A DNA stretch of 64,000 nt from Riptortus pedestris (GCA_019009955.1 CM032228.1:257779001-257843000); one strand, 5' to 3'. Positions 1 through 15,118 are shown, counted from the first letter of the stretch. A program made the numbers and translations. The notes: generated by a model from the letters alone, not told the origin.

Positions 1-39
1 TCTCTCTGAAGGATTATTCAACTATTTAATTTTCGCAAC
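1..39 (-). mobile_element. 5' tip of an inverted copy of the 49-kb LTR family
   Basis: The reverse complement of bases 1-39 (GCGAAAATTAAATAG, then ATAATCCTTCAGAGAGA) matches the first bases of the LTR at 49461 and 54764. The window therefore begins with the end of an element running leftwards out of view. Confidence 0.75.
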
Positions 40-52
40 TCTATATACACAT

Positions 53-691
53 TGTTACGAAAAATACGTACAAGTAAAATTAAACAGAGTTAATCACATA
101 TTTTAAGAAGTACGAAGAAGATGAAAGGAGCCGAGCGATGGAAGGACCATTGGCATCGGAAGTGTCAGGACTAAGCATCTAGCCCATTCTAGGCATTCTC
201 CTGTCGCCTTGATGTCGCCGCTCGTCTATAAAAGCGGTCCAGCTTGTCCCGAGAGTTAGTTTGTTCTCAGCTCTCTTCAAGTGATCAACAGTGCGTTCAG
301 TGCAGCTATAGTGAACAGTGTGATTTAGTTGCAGCGCGGTAAAGTGTTTTATGTGAAGAACAGTGTTGTGCCGTTTTTATGTAAAGAACTGTGTAGTGCC
401 GTGTAAAAGTAAAAGGCAGTGCAGTACCGTTATCTTTGAGAAGATCAGTGCAGTGCCGTGTTTTTGTGAGCTTCAGTGATCGTGAGAGAGTTATTGGACA
501 GTGTTTCTGAGAAGAACAGTGAAGCTATCCGTCCATACTGTGAGTAGAAGTTAAGAATAATTAACCAAGTGTGTAGTGCATTGTTAAATAAATTGTGCAA
601 TGATAAAAACTCTAAAGCTTGTGTTTAATTTTACAATACAAAAGAACTCTAATAAATAATTACTTTATTACTGATTTTGTAATAAACAACA
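53..691 (+). mobile_element. Related LTR (solo or bordering), about 639 bp
   Basis: It starts TGTTACGAAAAAT and ends ...AATAAACAACA, in TG...CA fashion. It has a TATA box (TATAAAAG at 227-234) and the same block order as the 49461 LTR: repeated GAACAGTG / GTGCCGT units, ACTGTGAGTAG, AATAATTA-CCAAGT, AAATAAATTGTGCA, TGATAAAAACT, AAAAGAACTCTAATA. Divergence is high, so it is a cousin rather than a recent copy. No internal retroelement domain follows; a TA tract begins at about 703. No clear target duplication was found. Confidence 0.75.
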
Positions 692-699
692 ATAAATAA

Positions 700-702
<3 letters not shown>

Positions 703-758
<56 letters not shown>
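703..758. repeat. (TA)n microsatellite with adjoining (TG)n
   Basis: An uninterrupted TA run lies directly beyond the end of the 53-691 LTR, followed by a GT run at 762-777. Open frames across it are low-complexity artefacts. Confidence 0.95.
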
Positions 759-759
<1 letters not shown>

Positions 760-949
760 CTGTGTGTGTGTGTGTGTGAACAGGTTAGGCTGATATTGAC
801 GGGAACGAACGAGGGGATAGGAGGATCACTTCCAGGGTTTTCAGTTGTCTTCTGCACAACCCAACAAAATAAAAACGTTTCTATATGAATTTTTCTATCT
901 CTAATAAATATGAAAAAATATTTTTTTATATATATATTTTTTTTAGTTA

Positions 950-1000
950 GTTAAAGATGTCATAGGCTGCGTAAACTAAGCAGTTTTCCCACGTGCTGTA
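950..1000 (+). repeat. Family A end fragment
   Basis: GGCTGCGTAAACTAAGCAG followed by TTTTCCCACGTG is the family A terminal motif seen at 4202, 4783, 27957 and elsewhere. The remaining intron to 2227 shows nothing else recognisable. Confidence 0.6.
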
Positions 1001-2207
1001 ATGACACACTGATGAACTTGATCGGAGCATCTATTGTCTATGTTTTACGAAAAAGCCAGCCACAGCTGCTTGCAAATAATGTAGTGACTGAGAAAGGATA
1101 AAGGCACCCAAATTACAGCTGTCAACCTTATCAGAGCCTTCGGGACGCATTCTGAATAACTTAGTACTTAACCTAGAACTTGTTAAAGTCTTTGAGGAGG
1201 TTTCTTCATGCACAGATCATTGAAAACTAAGTTCATTATGAATTCGGCTTATTTTGGCGGCGGTACTCCTATGCAGTATGTTTGTGCCTGGAGTTAGCCT
1301 TGTCGAGTTGCAAAGAGGTCACTGGGGAAGAGCTATACCTCGCTGGAGGAAAAGTTGGGAAAATAGAGCTATGAATCGATAGCCAACTCGCCCAGTCATA
1401 GCACAGCAATACCACTTATTTGCTGGAAACTTACAAACCACTCTCCAACTTGCTAAACTCTCAAATAGTCACCGCTTGCCAAGTTTTATCTTATGCAGTT
1501 CCCCTTTTGGAAAACATTTGTTTCCGACAAATTGACACACATACCTTATTTGTTTATGTCTGTAAACATGGTTCACATCAAGCATCCAGGCTGTCCTCCT
1601 GACCCCATTTTCCTAAAATGTCTTCAAATCTAGGAAATGACTAAAATAAGATAATTCAAAAGCGTATAAATACTAATGAAATTCAGGGAGGAATTGTTTT
1701 TCCCTTTCAGATTATTCTACTGCTACTAGATACAAGAACAACGACATTAAAATTCTTGTCTATCTACCTCTTTGATATTCAATCATAGGAACAGCGGTTG
1801 CAGCATTTTTGATGAAGTATTACACTTGCCAGTCAACTATCGCCGGCTACAACTAAGGCTAATGATAATCATGAGGGCTTCCTCAAGACGGATTTCATCC
1901 AAACATTTCAAAGAGACAATTATCTTTAGGATTAGTTTTCTGCTCATAAACATTGTTTAACTGAATACGTCACAGGTAACTCACAGAGGTGAGAACAGAC
2001 TTGAAACATCTACTTAGAATAGATCGAATTAATTTCTCAAAAATCATATAATTAAAACAATCTCAATAGCTAATTTCCCTCTGTGAAATCTACTCAAATC
2101 CATTCAAAATTATCTCTGTCTGTATACTTGTGTGTGTTTTAAACGCAGTCATTTTAACATTGATGATTTTTTTTTTTAAATATTGCTTGTTATGATATCA
2201 TTGATAA

Positions 2208-2399
<192 letters not shown>

Positions 2400-2479
2400 T
2401 AAAACAGGAATAAAATCCATATCGGGGGAAAATCCAACCTATATGGAGTTTGTAATTGTGACATATGTTAAAGGGAATT

Positions 2480-3260
2480 TAAAATTTTCGCACAATTCTT
2501 GCAATATCAAGAAGTAGCCCTTGCTGCGCTTCTTTTATAATTTCTGTTGGCAGATTTAAATTCTTGGTGCCTGCTATTCAGGTTTTTGGCACGAGTCTAT
2601 TTGAACTTACTATAATAGCCGTAACTATGGCAAATTAGATTATCTCTTTCCAATAATTTTTGAGGATTATAGCGATAAAAAGCGACCTTCCTGTCTACCA
2701 TGCCGAATTACTCTGCTAGAGCTTGATGGTATACTTTTGCCACGTTATTGTGCCTTTGTAAGTATTCGGACCCAGCAAGTATTTCACATCCAGCCGTAAT
2801 ATGTTGAATGGACTCATACGATTTGTTGCATAACCTACATTTGTCTGAGACACTACTGTCTTTGAGGATATGACGTCTGTATGATCTGACGGCAATCACT
2901 TGGTCTTGGATAGCTGTAATGAAACCATCTGTTTCTGAAAACAGCTTTCCAGACGTCAGCCACGCGACAGAATAAGCCAAGTCTATCTCCGAGTCATAAT
3001 AGCGACTGTAGTATCGACCGTCAAGTTCCTTACTTGGCCATTCCGAAAGAAAATGGAATTCATCTTTAACTTCAAGATTGCTACTACATTTCAAGTTGAA
3101 GGCCGTAAAGCCCTCATCAATTTGTTTATCGATCTTATGTAATGTCTCAGGTTAACTTCCTGAGACCGACATAGGTTTCGGATGTTGAGAAGGCCTCGTC
3201 CTCCTTGCTTCCTTGCTAAGGCCATAGATGAAGTCGGATGGTCCATTCTGCCTCTTGTCA
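2480..3260 (-). pseudogene. Non-LTR retrotransposon 3' tail (broken)
   Basis: A 128-residue minus-strand reading (3094-2708) contains AIQDQVIAVRSYRRHILK followed by a CX2CX8HX4C motif (CRLCNKSYESIQHITAGC) and YLQRHNNVAKVYHQALAE. This arrangement is typical of the region after the reverse transcriptase in LINEs of the R2/Dong-like grade. Upstream, in another frame, KQGGRGLLNIRNL and LRHYI continue the same protein, so there is at least one frameshift. Downstream the reading decays with stops. It is a 5'-truncated dead copy in the first intron of the window. Confidence 0.75.
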
Positions 3261-3609
3261 TCTCCGTTCTTATCAGTCTATCATTATTATTATTATTATT
3301 AATTTGGTGTTTTGCTGCTCAGTTTCGTGGATATTTTTTTACCAAGAGCGGATTATGAATTTGTTGGGCATTGAGGAGTTTGCAGACTACTCGCTCAGTA
3401 TCGAAGAGTACACATTTTCTACCAATAAACTCAAATGTCGGGCAAATTTTAATATTTTGACAGTGTTTGTAGGCACGAGATCATTTGTTGATGTAACTGA
3501 TTCTACTTCTTTGTGATTTTTCTTCCAATGTTGGAGCTACGCATTTTACCAATTTCTCAGGTCGATGACTTCCTCAACAATCATCAGTACAGAAGTATCA
3601 ATATCTGCT

Positions 3610-4255
3610 GATTTATTCGCAGATTTTCCCGGGAAATCATCTATTGAGGATGGACTCATGAAGCCATTTTAGAAATATTTCCCCGAACGTCCATCGATCC
3701 CACCTAGGAGATGACGAAAATGAGGTCCGTTCAAAATTGTGTGTGTGTGTGTGTACGGCAGAAGTCGGACTAGCTGGGGGAGGGGGGGGGGGGCTTAGAG
3801 GGGAATTTCGAAAATTTGAAATGCCTCCGTTAGTATACGTCAGATCGAAAAATTGTACATAACTAATCACATTGCAAATTAAATTGCCCATAACTGTTGT
3901 ATACACATTTTAGCAGATTCCCCTTAAGGGGGGTTTAGAGGGGGGGGATTTCCGAAAATTCAAAATATCTCCGTTACTATACGTCGGATCCAAAAATTGT
4001 ATAGAACCAATCTTATTGAAAAGTAAATTTAATATAAATATTGTTATATACATAGATTCTCTATCTTGAATATTAACCGAGATATTTGCATTTTTATTAA
4101 GTGTACCGGACGAACTATGCCGCTGCTTCGTTCCCGCCGAAAGCTAGTTCGGCCGTTTCCGTAACTATTCAGCACTCGTATGGAGATTTCTCTATTGTAT
4201 AACTTCACATGGGAAATCTGCTTAGTTTAGGCAGCCCCTGCGTGACGGACTTTTA
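3610..4255 (-). mobile_element. Family A non-autonomous element, reverse copy
   Basis: Reading the reverse strand, it starts with CAGGGGCTGCCTAAACTAAG and ATTTCCCATGTG at about 4240-4205. It passes through the core (AAATATCTCGGTTAATATTC-like and C-rich tracts) and ends in the palindromic tip near 3615 (AGATTTTCCCGGGAAATC). A second tip, TAGCAGATTCCCC, at about 3911 suggests a composite or tandem insertion. Confidence 0.65.
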
Positions 4256-4782
4256 TATATCCGGAATATTAACGGAGATATTTGCATATTTTAGTTTTTA
4301 TTCTTAAGTAAAGCCCCACTCCTATTCATGTCATATTAACAATAAGTTGTTATATTCTGAACCAAATAATTCTAAGCCTTTTCAATAAACCTTTTTTATG
4401 CGAAATACATGCAAATACGCTAAGTGATGACGTAATCAATTAATATTTTTCTTTCTTAACTTGAAAATGTTTATTTGATATATGTCATACTCGATATTTA
4501 ACCATTTCAGTGAACAATAACGATCAAATTTGATATTGATCGAAATAGAACCTGGAATAGTGGGGGTTTAGAGGGAGGAGGGAGGGGGGTCGAAAATTCA
4601 AAATATGTTCTTTATTATGAGCCGGAGAGTAAAATGTTATAGAACCAATCTTGTTTAACTATTGATGTTCTACAATTGTTGATCTTTGCATTTTTTTAGA
4701 ACTCAAGTATTGTGCAAGGAATTCGTACTTTCTTTTTTTAAGCCGTAAGTAACCCTTTGGACTTTTATATATGAATAGAGAA

Positions 4783-5218
4783 AAGTCCGTCCGGGCTTCG
4801 TAAACTGAGCACATTTCCCACGTGAAGTTTAACAAAAGAGAAATTTCACGAGAGCCGTGGAATGGCCGAACTAGCTTTTGGCGGAAACTCCCGACTACAA
4901 CCGAAGTTAGCCGATCTCATCGTCCGTTATCAGCACACACTTAATAAAAATGCAAATATATCGGTTAATATTCAAGATAGAAAATAAATGTATATAACGA
5001 TATTTATAGTAAATTTAATTTGCAATAAGATTGATTCTATACAATTTTTCCATACGACGGAGATATTTTGAATTTTCGAAAATCCTCCCTTCTAAACGCC
5101 CCCTCCCACTGGTCCCATTTCAGCCATTAACGAACTTGGTCTTTCTTTTTACATGGAACGTTTACATGTCGAGTTTGGTAACGATCAAGCAAAAATTGCG
5201 ACCGTTAGAGCGTTAACA

Positions 5219-5314
<96 letters not shown>

Positions 5315-5513
5315 AACGTACCTCATTTTCGCCATCTCCTGGGTAGGATGGATGGACATTTGAAGACAATTTTCGAAAATCACATCATGAGTACGACCTC
5401 AATAGCGGATTTGCCTTAAGGGGAATCTGCTAATATGTGGTGAGATGACAAGTGTGTTATAGCACCAGGTGGGAAATGTGCTTAGTTTACGCAGCCCCGC
5501 CCCTCACAAACTT
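4783..5513 (+). mobile_element. Family A element with both inverted ends
   Basis: The left end is AAAGTCCGTCCGGGCTTCG then GTAAACTGAGC and CCCACGTGAAG. The right end is GGGAAATGTGCTTAG, TTTACGCAGCCCCG and CAAACTTTT, roughly inverted to it (about 45 bp). The interior has the shared core, a C-rich block, CA then TA microsatellites and the CCTTAAGGGGAATCTGC tip. No transposase frame is present, so it is MITE-like. Flanking duplications were not clear. Confidence 0.65.
5219..5311. repeat. (CA)n-(TA)n compound microsatellite in family A
   Basis: CA units run to about 5271, then TA units to about 5311. The same position in other family A copies holds CA, TA or both. Confidence 0.95.
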
Positions 5514-6059
5514 TTAATTATTAAAGAAAATGAAATGAATGTCGATAAGTAGAGCAATAATGTGTTTACTGTTACATCTGCCATTCCTCTGATAGCAGGC
5601 CAACAAGTATCTTGAGAAGATAAATGGTATTTGTAATTTATACTTGAGACAGTATTTCATTGCCATTGAATAGTTCACTCAACTTATCAATACAGCACTC
5701 GAGCATATCAGAAATCACTTCAAAAAACAAAAAAAAACACTAGCATCAACCAGGGGCTGCATAAACCAAGCATACTTCAGAAATGTTTTCATCATATCGA
5801 ATTCTCTATTCGTTCCTTAGTTGAATTGAAATGTGTTCATTTACATTACATATTATCACAATATAATAAGATAGTTCGAATAGTTTTGTTTTCTATAAAC
5901 AATTTTCTATTATTATGTCAATTAAATTCTTCATAAATTATTGAATAACATTTATACTTTATAATGCATTCGTTACAAAATTAGTTCAAATACTAACAAT
6001 ACATACACTAGGATAAAATTCAACAAGTTGAATCATTGTATAGAATAAATTGTTGGCAT

Positions 6060-6600
6060 GTGCATATTTGCCTAAAAACCAATAGGAAATGAAATATCGC
6101 TATCTTTAATTTCAGACCTCCTTTACAACCCCCTCTCCTCATCGTGCCTAGAAATTTTGGTACAGCTTATAATCATGGAGGAATTAGTGATAATACACAT
6201 ACCGAGTTCTGTTTAGTTTGGTTGAGTCTTTTGTGTCAAATTAAATTGTTGACTCCCGCTATAGTTTTTAGCATATAACTCATTTATACTTCGGTATAAA
6301 TACGACACGGTATACGACAAAAGTGTATATAACAAAAGTTACTTTAAATAACAAAACAAACAACTTTTGTTATGTTCATATTTACCGAAAAAGCAATACG
6401 AAACGAAATATCACTATTTTTAATATCAGGCCTCCCTTATATCCCCCACTCCTATTCATCTCAGAGAATATTAATATAGCCTAAAGTCTAAGTTGGGCTA
6501 GTAGTAATATACATACCAAGTTTCATAAAATTCGGTTCAGCCGTTCATGCGTGAAAAGGTAACAAACAGACACCAAAGAAACAAAATGCAGCTATGGTGT
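6060..6600 (+). mobile_element. Partial family B copy
   Basis: It shares GTGCATATTTGCC, CCAATAGGAAATGAAATATC and CCTCCCTTATA with the 48-64 kb copies. It ends with TTCGGTTCAGCCGTTCATG and AACAAACAGACACCAAAG. Two internal units are visible; the CCCGGCTTCG head is missing. Confidence 0.75.
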
Positions 6601-7081
6601 CTATGTCATGGTCATCTATGTCACAACACCCTTTTTTTGTTTTTCTAGGAGATTTTAGATTATCGATCCATTAATTACTAAAATTTAATTATTAAAACTA
6701 AGTGTAGCCAAAAGACTTTCTTAAAAGTGGCCTTCCGATTCTAATTGTAATTCAAGTTTTTTTGGAAAAAAAAGAAGAAAAAAACTCTTTTACTTTTGAA
6801 TCGATTTTAACATATAATAAATATTACTGAATTTTATTTATTAATATATTTTGAATAATATATCGGTTTCATTGTAACAGTCTTGAATTTTAGAAGTCTG
6901 CTACAGAAATACTTTGCCCTAAATCTTTGGAGTTAGGTAAACCAGCTAACTGAGATAGTTCTGATCTATTCCAAAATGAATTTTGGTCCTGCTTTTAGTG
7001 TCCATAGCTCTGTTAAACGATTTATATATACACATATACATACATAATCATATTTGAATAAATGAAGAATTGTTTTTGTAA

Positions 7082-10526
<3,445 letters not shown>

Positions 10527-10687
10527 GCCATCACCTACAGCAAAGCATAAGGTGATTAGTGGAGAGCCTGCACCAAGTGAAGAAAACGCTAGCGAGAGGC
10601 GAGAGGATTTCTCCGGAGGTTCCATCGCCAGTGCTAGTTCCGGCTTCAGCAGCCTCACCAAGAAAAGGCCTCCCCTCTTTACATCTG
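10527..10687 (+). CDS. EEIG1: EEIG1-like exon: linker after NT-C2 domain
   Basis: The acceptor is TTTTCAG ending at 10526 and the donor is TCTG|GTAACA after 10687. With the two bases carried from the previous exon it reads V-PSPTAKHKVISGEP, then an acidic and serine-rich stretch, then GFSSLTKKRPPLFTS. The position and the short motifs (P-S/T-AK just after the C2 domain, RPP before a Ser-Gly) match the start of the vertebrate linker, though conservation is low. The exon ends in phase 1. Longer readings on either strand here overlap it and have no splice support. Confidence 0.9.
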
Positions 10688-10858
10688 GTAACAAACTACA
10701 TCTCACAACAATCATTAACAATCAAGTAGAATTCGTCGTATTTTCTATAATGGTTGCTGTTTGTGCTCAAGGCTACGTTTCTTCCCTGGCTATTAACTAT
10801 AGCTTATTATGTGTAGGATGGCACATCTAGGACTTTCTCAATATAGTGATGAATAAAA

Positions 10859-11263
10859 TAAGTAAAAAAAATATGTTAAACAGTTTTACTGAGGGGAAAA
10901 AATACAGATAAAAATTTTGAAGAAAATGTACTAAAAGCTAAAAAGTACTATACAGCAGTCATCGAACCATTCTCCTCATCAGACTGGGGCATTGCTGAGA
11001 CAAATAAATAAAATGGTGGTGCGTGTGAAATTTCTATCAAGAGTCAACCATTCATTCGATTATAAATGCTATTTATTTATTTATTCAGGTTAAGCTATGC
11101 CCCACCTTTTATTTATTTGTCAGATCAATTCCCTACGTTGATGAGCAGAGTGCTCTGATGACTGCTGTCTAGAATTATTATTCAGCTTTTAGTACATTTT
11201 CATCATCATTTTTATCTGTATTTTCCTCCCAATAAAACTGTTTATCATAGAAATCTTTTTCTT
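10859..11263. mobile_element. Foldback (long inverted repeat) element
   Basis: Left arm motifs (TTAAACAGTTTTACTG, AATACAGATAAAAA, AAATGTACTAAAAGCT, GCAGTCATC) recur inverted on the right (AGCTTTTAGTACATTTT, TTTTTATCTGTATTTT, CAATAAAACTGTTTATC). The arms are about 150 bp with a centre near 11060. No coding capacity is present; it is MITE-like. Confidence 0.75.
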
Positions 11264-11419
11264 AGATATGTTATTTTCAAGTATTTAGTTTTATTTCTCC
11301 TATTTAGTTCATTTAGTGCCTCATTATTACAAGGTTTATTTCCTGGCAATTTGCTGCAGTCACTAAAAATACTAAATAAAAACAGTAATATTTAAAAACA
11401 ATATGTAATCGAGCATGTA

Positions 11420-11870
11420 ATGTGTTCTACTTGTTCATCCCTTTCATTTGACACCTATACTCTTTACCCATAATGAAACAAATATGAAATCTGACATGTT
11501 GTGCAATGCTCATCTTAGATTTGAAATTTGTCATAGTGTGAAGTATTCTACTAGTCAAGCCTCTTTCATTTGAAACCCCCCCTGTGAAGAAAAAATATGT
11601 AATCCTCCATTTTGTTGGCCACCATATTGAATTTCCATTTTTTTTTTCATAGTGCACTCTATTCTACTAGTGAATCCGTTTCATTTCATAGCCATAATGA
11701 AGGATCTGTGAAGAGAAAATATGTAATCTGTCATTTTGTTTGCCACCATTTTGGATTTGCATTTTCTTTCATAGTCTACTCTATTCTACTGGCGATGCCA
11801 GTTGTGAAGAAAAAAGTATGACCGCCATATTGTAGTGGTGGCCGTATTGGATTTACAAAGGGACTCAATA
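11420..11870. repeat. Diverged tandem repeat
   Basis: Units of very roughly 120-140 bp share TTCTACTAGT, TTTCATTTGA, GTGAAGA-AAATATGTAATC and GCCACCATATTG. About three units are seen, all in the intron before the poly-Gly exon. Confidence 0.6.
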
Positions 11871-12308
11871 TATTAATTTGTATTGTCATCAGAACTAAAC
11901 GTGTGTACCAAAATCTCAGATCGATTGGTCAACAGGAAAGGGATATTTCACCTTATAAATTTAACCTAAATAAATAAACAGGGCAAGCTGAATAAAACTG
12001 TTTAAAAATAAAGTATTACCACAATGAAGGTTTTTTTTTCTTGGAGAAGGCCTTTGATGAGATCCGTGTTATTGTCAAGTCTGAGAGGAATAATGACTGC
12101 GACCTCTACATATCTCGGGCTGGAACTCATTGTCGAGGCCAATAAAGATACCTTCTATTATTGTTTCCACAATTTGAGAATGAGACAAATTTGATGCAAA
12201 TCCTCATCGAATAAATAAAATGCCTACAATTAATGCCTACTGCCTCTATTACAATGTCGGCTTTGCAGCTATATCTTTAACACCTGATACACTTTAACCT
12301 CATTACCT

Positions 12309-12826
12309 TCTCCAGCAACCCTAACTTTGGAATTTCCAATGGAATGCCATACTTCGTACGACGTGTTCTTGTAGAAAATCTAATTCTAAAGCGAGTTTAT
12401 ATTGTCGAATTTTTCGATTTGACGCATCCTTTAGCCGTAAAATACACAAATCTTTATTTCAGAAATGGGACATTATATTGAAAAATGTTGCGACAAAAGT
12501 TGTAGCTAAGAAAATTATCTTTGAAACAAGTCTATAAGAATACTTTTGCGCAATTTCGTTTTAATTTTTTTTTTTTTAATTTCAGAAATCGTTCCTCTTC
12601 CCATAGACTTGTTTCAAAGATTATTTTCTAAGCTACAACTTTTGTCGCAGCATTTTTCAATATAACACCCCGTTTCTGAAATAAAGATTTGTGCATTTTC
12701 CGGCTAAAGGATGCGTCAAATCAAAAAATTCAACGATATAAACTCGTTTTAGAATTCAATTTTCTACAAGAATACGTCGTACGAAGTATGGCATTCCATT
12801 GGAAATTCCAAAGTTATGGAGAAGTA
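12309..12826. repeat. Long hairpin (inverted repeat, arms about 225 bp)
   Basis: The left arm (12309-12535) and right arm (12603-12826) are reverse complements. TTTGGAATTTCCAATGGAAT with GCCATACTTCGTACGAC on the left meets its complement at 12781-12812 on the right. ACAAAAGTTGTAGCT and TTTGAAACAAGTCTAT pair near the 67-nt loop. An RNA crossing it (the EEIG1-like pre-mRNA does) would fold into a long duplex. Confidence 0.85.
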
Positions 12827-12939
12827 CTGCAGAAGGTTATGAATTTGAATATGTGCTGAAAATATTCTTCAGGGGTCACAATTCTACCACACCAAGTCTT
12901 AGCCATTTATTAACACAATTGGCGAGTTTAAGGAGGATG

Positions 12940-12940
12940 G

Positions 12941-12981
<41 letters not shown>

Positions 12982-13095
12982 TTGGATGGACCTCATTTTC
13001 TTCATCGCCTTTGTAGGATCGATGGACATTTGAAGAAATTGGTTGAAAATTGTGTCATGTGTACATCCTCTATAGCTGATTTCCTTTAATGGTAA
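12940..13095 (+). mobile_element. Family A right-end fragment with (CA)n
   Basis: An AC run (12945-12978) is followed by GGACCTCATTTTC, GGATCGATGGACATTTGAAG and the tip GATTTCCTTTAATGGTAATC, as in other family A copies. Confidence 0.7.
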
Positions 13096-13189
13096 TCTGC
13101 TAAAAATTGCAAACGAGAAAAGAATGAGAGTGGTAGAGGAGATTAGTGATTTAGGCTAGGAGCATGAGTTGATTATGTGTATGTTTCAG

Positions 13190-13397
13190 AGCTGGTTAGC
13201 GGTGAGAGTGAAGAACCAACTACGGAGAGCGGGGGAGGAGGAGGAGGCGGGGGAGGAGGAGGGCTCGATGAAGGACTCGAGTTGGGCCATTCCCGCAACT
13301 CGTCCAATACTAGCCAGCTCAGCAAGGGCTCCGGCTATGGATCGCTCAACTCCCAGCATTCCCGTCAGAGCAGCAGTGGCGACTCGGGACACATTAG
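13190..13397 (+). CDS. EEIG1: EEIG1-like exon: poly-Gly and GHSRNSS serine-rich segment
   Basis: The acceptor is ATGTTTCAG at 13181-13189 and the donor is ATTAG|GTAGTC after 13397. G from the previous exon plus AG gives Glu. The reading continues LVSGESEEPTTES, eleven glycines, LDEGLEL, GHSRNSSNTSQLSKGSGYGS, SQHSRQSSSGDSGHI. Vertebrate EEIG1 has a closely similar GHSRNSS-S-QSK-SGY-EHSRSSS block, so the frame is secure. The R-x-S/S-x-S spacing suggests phosphorylation or 14-3-3 binding, which is inference. The glycine run is coded by mixed GGA/GGC/GGG codons and is probably length-variable. A second frame across this exon is open but is a shadow. Confidence 0.93.
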
Positions 13398-13897
13398 GTA
13401 GTCTCCCATTACCTAGCTATATAGTTACCAATACACATATACTCCACTCTATCGTCAACACAACTACTCCATCAATCGGAACATGAATGGATTTTTTTCC
13501 TGTTTACTCTTTCAGAATTCCTTCTCCAAACCGGCTTTCTACTCCAGCAATTTTCTCGTCACTCTTCACCGTGTAAATTTTCAGTTGCTCTACAGGGAAG
13601 CGTAGCCAATTCTTTTATCTACCTACATTAGAATTCACTTCCGCCTGCCAGAATACCAAGTCTGAAGAAGGTAGTCATAGAGCTTTGTACAGTTACAAGA
13701 AGACTGCTTGAGCAGAAAGCCAGTTTGAAGAAGAAGAACATACAGCCCAGCAAAGAAGTCTACAAAACCACAGTTTCGGATTTCTTCAGAGCTACAAACA
13801 ATGACCGTTGCAAAAGAACTTTGTACATTGTAAATTGTAGTGTATCAATTACTATTTTTAAAAACAGTTAGATAATGAGGAGCAAGAAATGCATTTT

Positions 13898-14306
13898 GAA
13901 ATTGTGTGCAATAACAAAATTTAGAATTGAAAGGGAAAAAATACAATAAAGGAATGAAAGTAAGAGTCTAATAAAATGACATGTAGTATCTAAGATAAAA
14001 GGAAGATGTAGCCTTCGTGCATTAAATGTTTTTATTTGTGTCTGGTTTCATCACATCAGAGCCATCTTGAGGCTAATATACATAATTATGAACAATTTAA
14101 GCTCGACCATATAAATTTGTGTATTAGATTAAATTATTAATAATTATGGATTGTAGCCTGAAGATGGCACTGATGTCGTCAAAGCAAAATCATTTAATCA
14201 ACATTATATTATATTTATCATTTTATTATACTCTTTTACTCTCATTCCTTTGTTGGATTTGGTTTTTTTCCTCGTTTTAATTCAAAATTTTGTTACTGCA
14301 CAAAAA
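13898..14306. mobile_element. MITE with about 80-bp terminal inverted repeats
   Basis: The left end (TGTGTGCAATAACAAAATTT, AGGAATGAAAGTAAGAG, ATAATAAAATGA-like) is inverted at 14216-14306 (ATCATTTTATTATACTC, CTCATTCCTTTG, AAAATTTTGTTACTGCAC). The interior also has a partly inverted GAGCCATCTTGAGGCTA / TAGCCTGAAGATGGCAC pair. No coding frame is present. Confidence 0.75.
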
Positions 14307-14544
14307 TAACTCATCAGGTTGATATGTAGCTGATTTCCTACTATCTTCTATGTCAACTCCAACCCCCCCCTCCCCCAAACTATCTAGCTTTCAGCGGACG
14401 AATACAGATGATTATATATTTTTCTTCCCTTATAATTTTTTTTTTCAGAACCACTTCATTTTAATTATTTTGGGCAATACTAAATTAAGATAATGTAAAA
14501 TACATAATATATTGAATTGAAATTTGTGTTGTTTTTTTTTAATG

Positions 14545-15118
14545 TACAGGGTGATTACCAAGAAACACATGTTTTTCAAATAACGAGTACTCAGGCAATT
14601 CAGAGCAAAAAATGTATTTATGAATGGAAAAATAGTGTACACAATATGCAATATCAGAATAAAATTACTTACAATGGTATGCGCAAACTCCGAGGGCAGA
14701 TGCTCGCTTCCAAATTGAACAGCTATGACTCTGAACTGTTGCAAGGCACACTCTTTCAACTGTCTCAGGGCTACTAACTGTCCTTGCCGGTCAAGGAGGT
14801 TTCTTCTTAAGCAAAGATCTAGTTGTGTTAACATTATGTATCCAACGCAATGTCGTGTTACAATCAGGGAATCATTGTAAACACCATGCCGTGCAATGTT
14901 AAAATGTACACAAAAGTCTCACTTTGTCTGAGTGACTATTCACCATTTGCTTAAAACCGTCGCATGACAAACGTACACTGCTCAAGGTTCCACATCTCGG
15001 CTACAACTGAAACTGCACACTCCCCCCTCCACAGCGCAACAACTTCCGCCCGTCGCCCAACGACATTCCTTGTATACTATGCAAGTCAAAAACATATGTT
15101 CCCAGTAATCAACCTGTA
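14545..15118. mobile_element. TIR element carrying an exon-like segment
   Basis: The left end TACAGGGTGATTACCAAGAA then ACACATGTTTTT and the right end (reverse complement TACAGGTTGATTACTGGGAA then CATATGTTTTT) are about 32-bp terminal inverted repeats with roughly 80% identity. It is 574 bp long, so non-autonomous in this copy. The minus-strand open segment inside is listed separately. Confidence 0.65.
14673..14834 (-). CDS. Exon-like open segment inside the TIR element
   Basis: A minus-strand frame from ATG at 14834 reads 54 codons: MLTQLDLCLRRNLLDRQGQL, VALRQLKECALQQFRVIAVQ, then FGSEHLPSEFAHTI. It ends exactly at a consensus donor (ATT|GTAAGT at 14672). The frame stays open upstream of that ATG to about 14920, so the start is uncertain. 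It looks like genuine protein-coding sequence, helical and Leu/Gln-rich, with no family recognised. It is either part of the element's own gene or a captured host exon. Confidence 0.4.

Noticed and set aside
660..857. Open frame rich in repeated Tyr-Ile
   Set aside because: It is a (TA)n microsatellite read as protein. The same applies to frames at 5153, 19814, 58345, 59597, 59661, 61257 and 62559.
13169..13486. 105-codon + strand frame overlapping the poly-Gly exon
   Set aside because: It starts before the acceptor and is out of phase with flanking exons. The GHSRNSS frame matches the EEIG1 family and is the real one.
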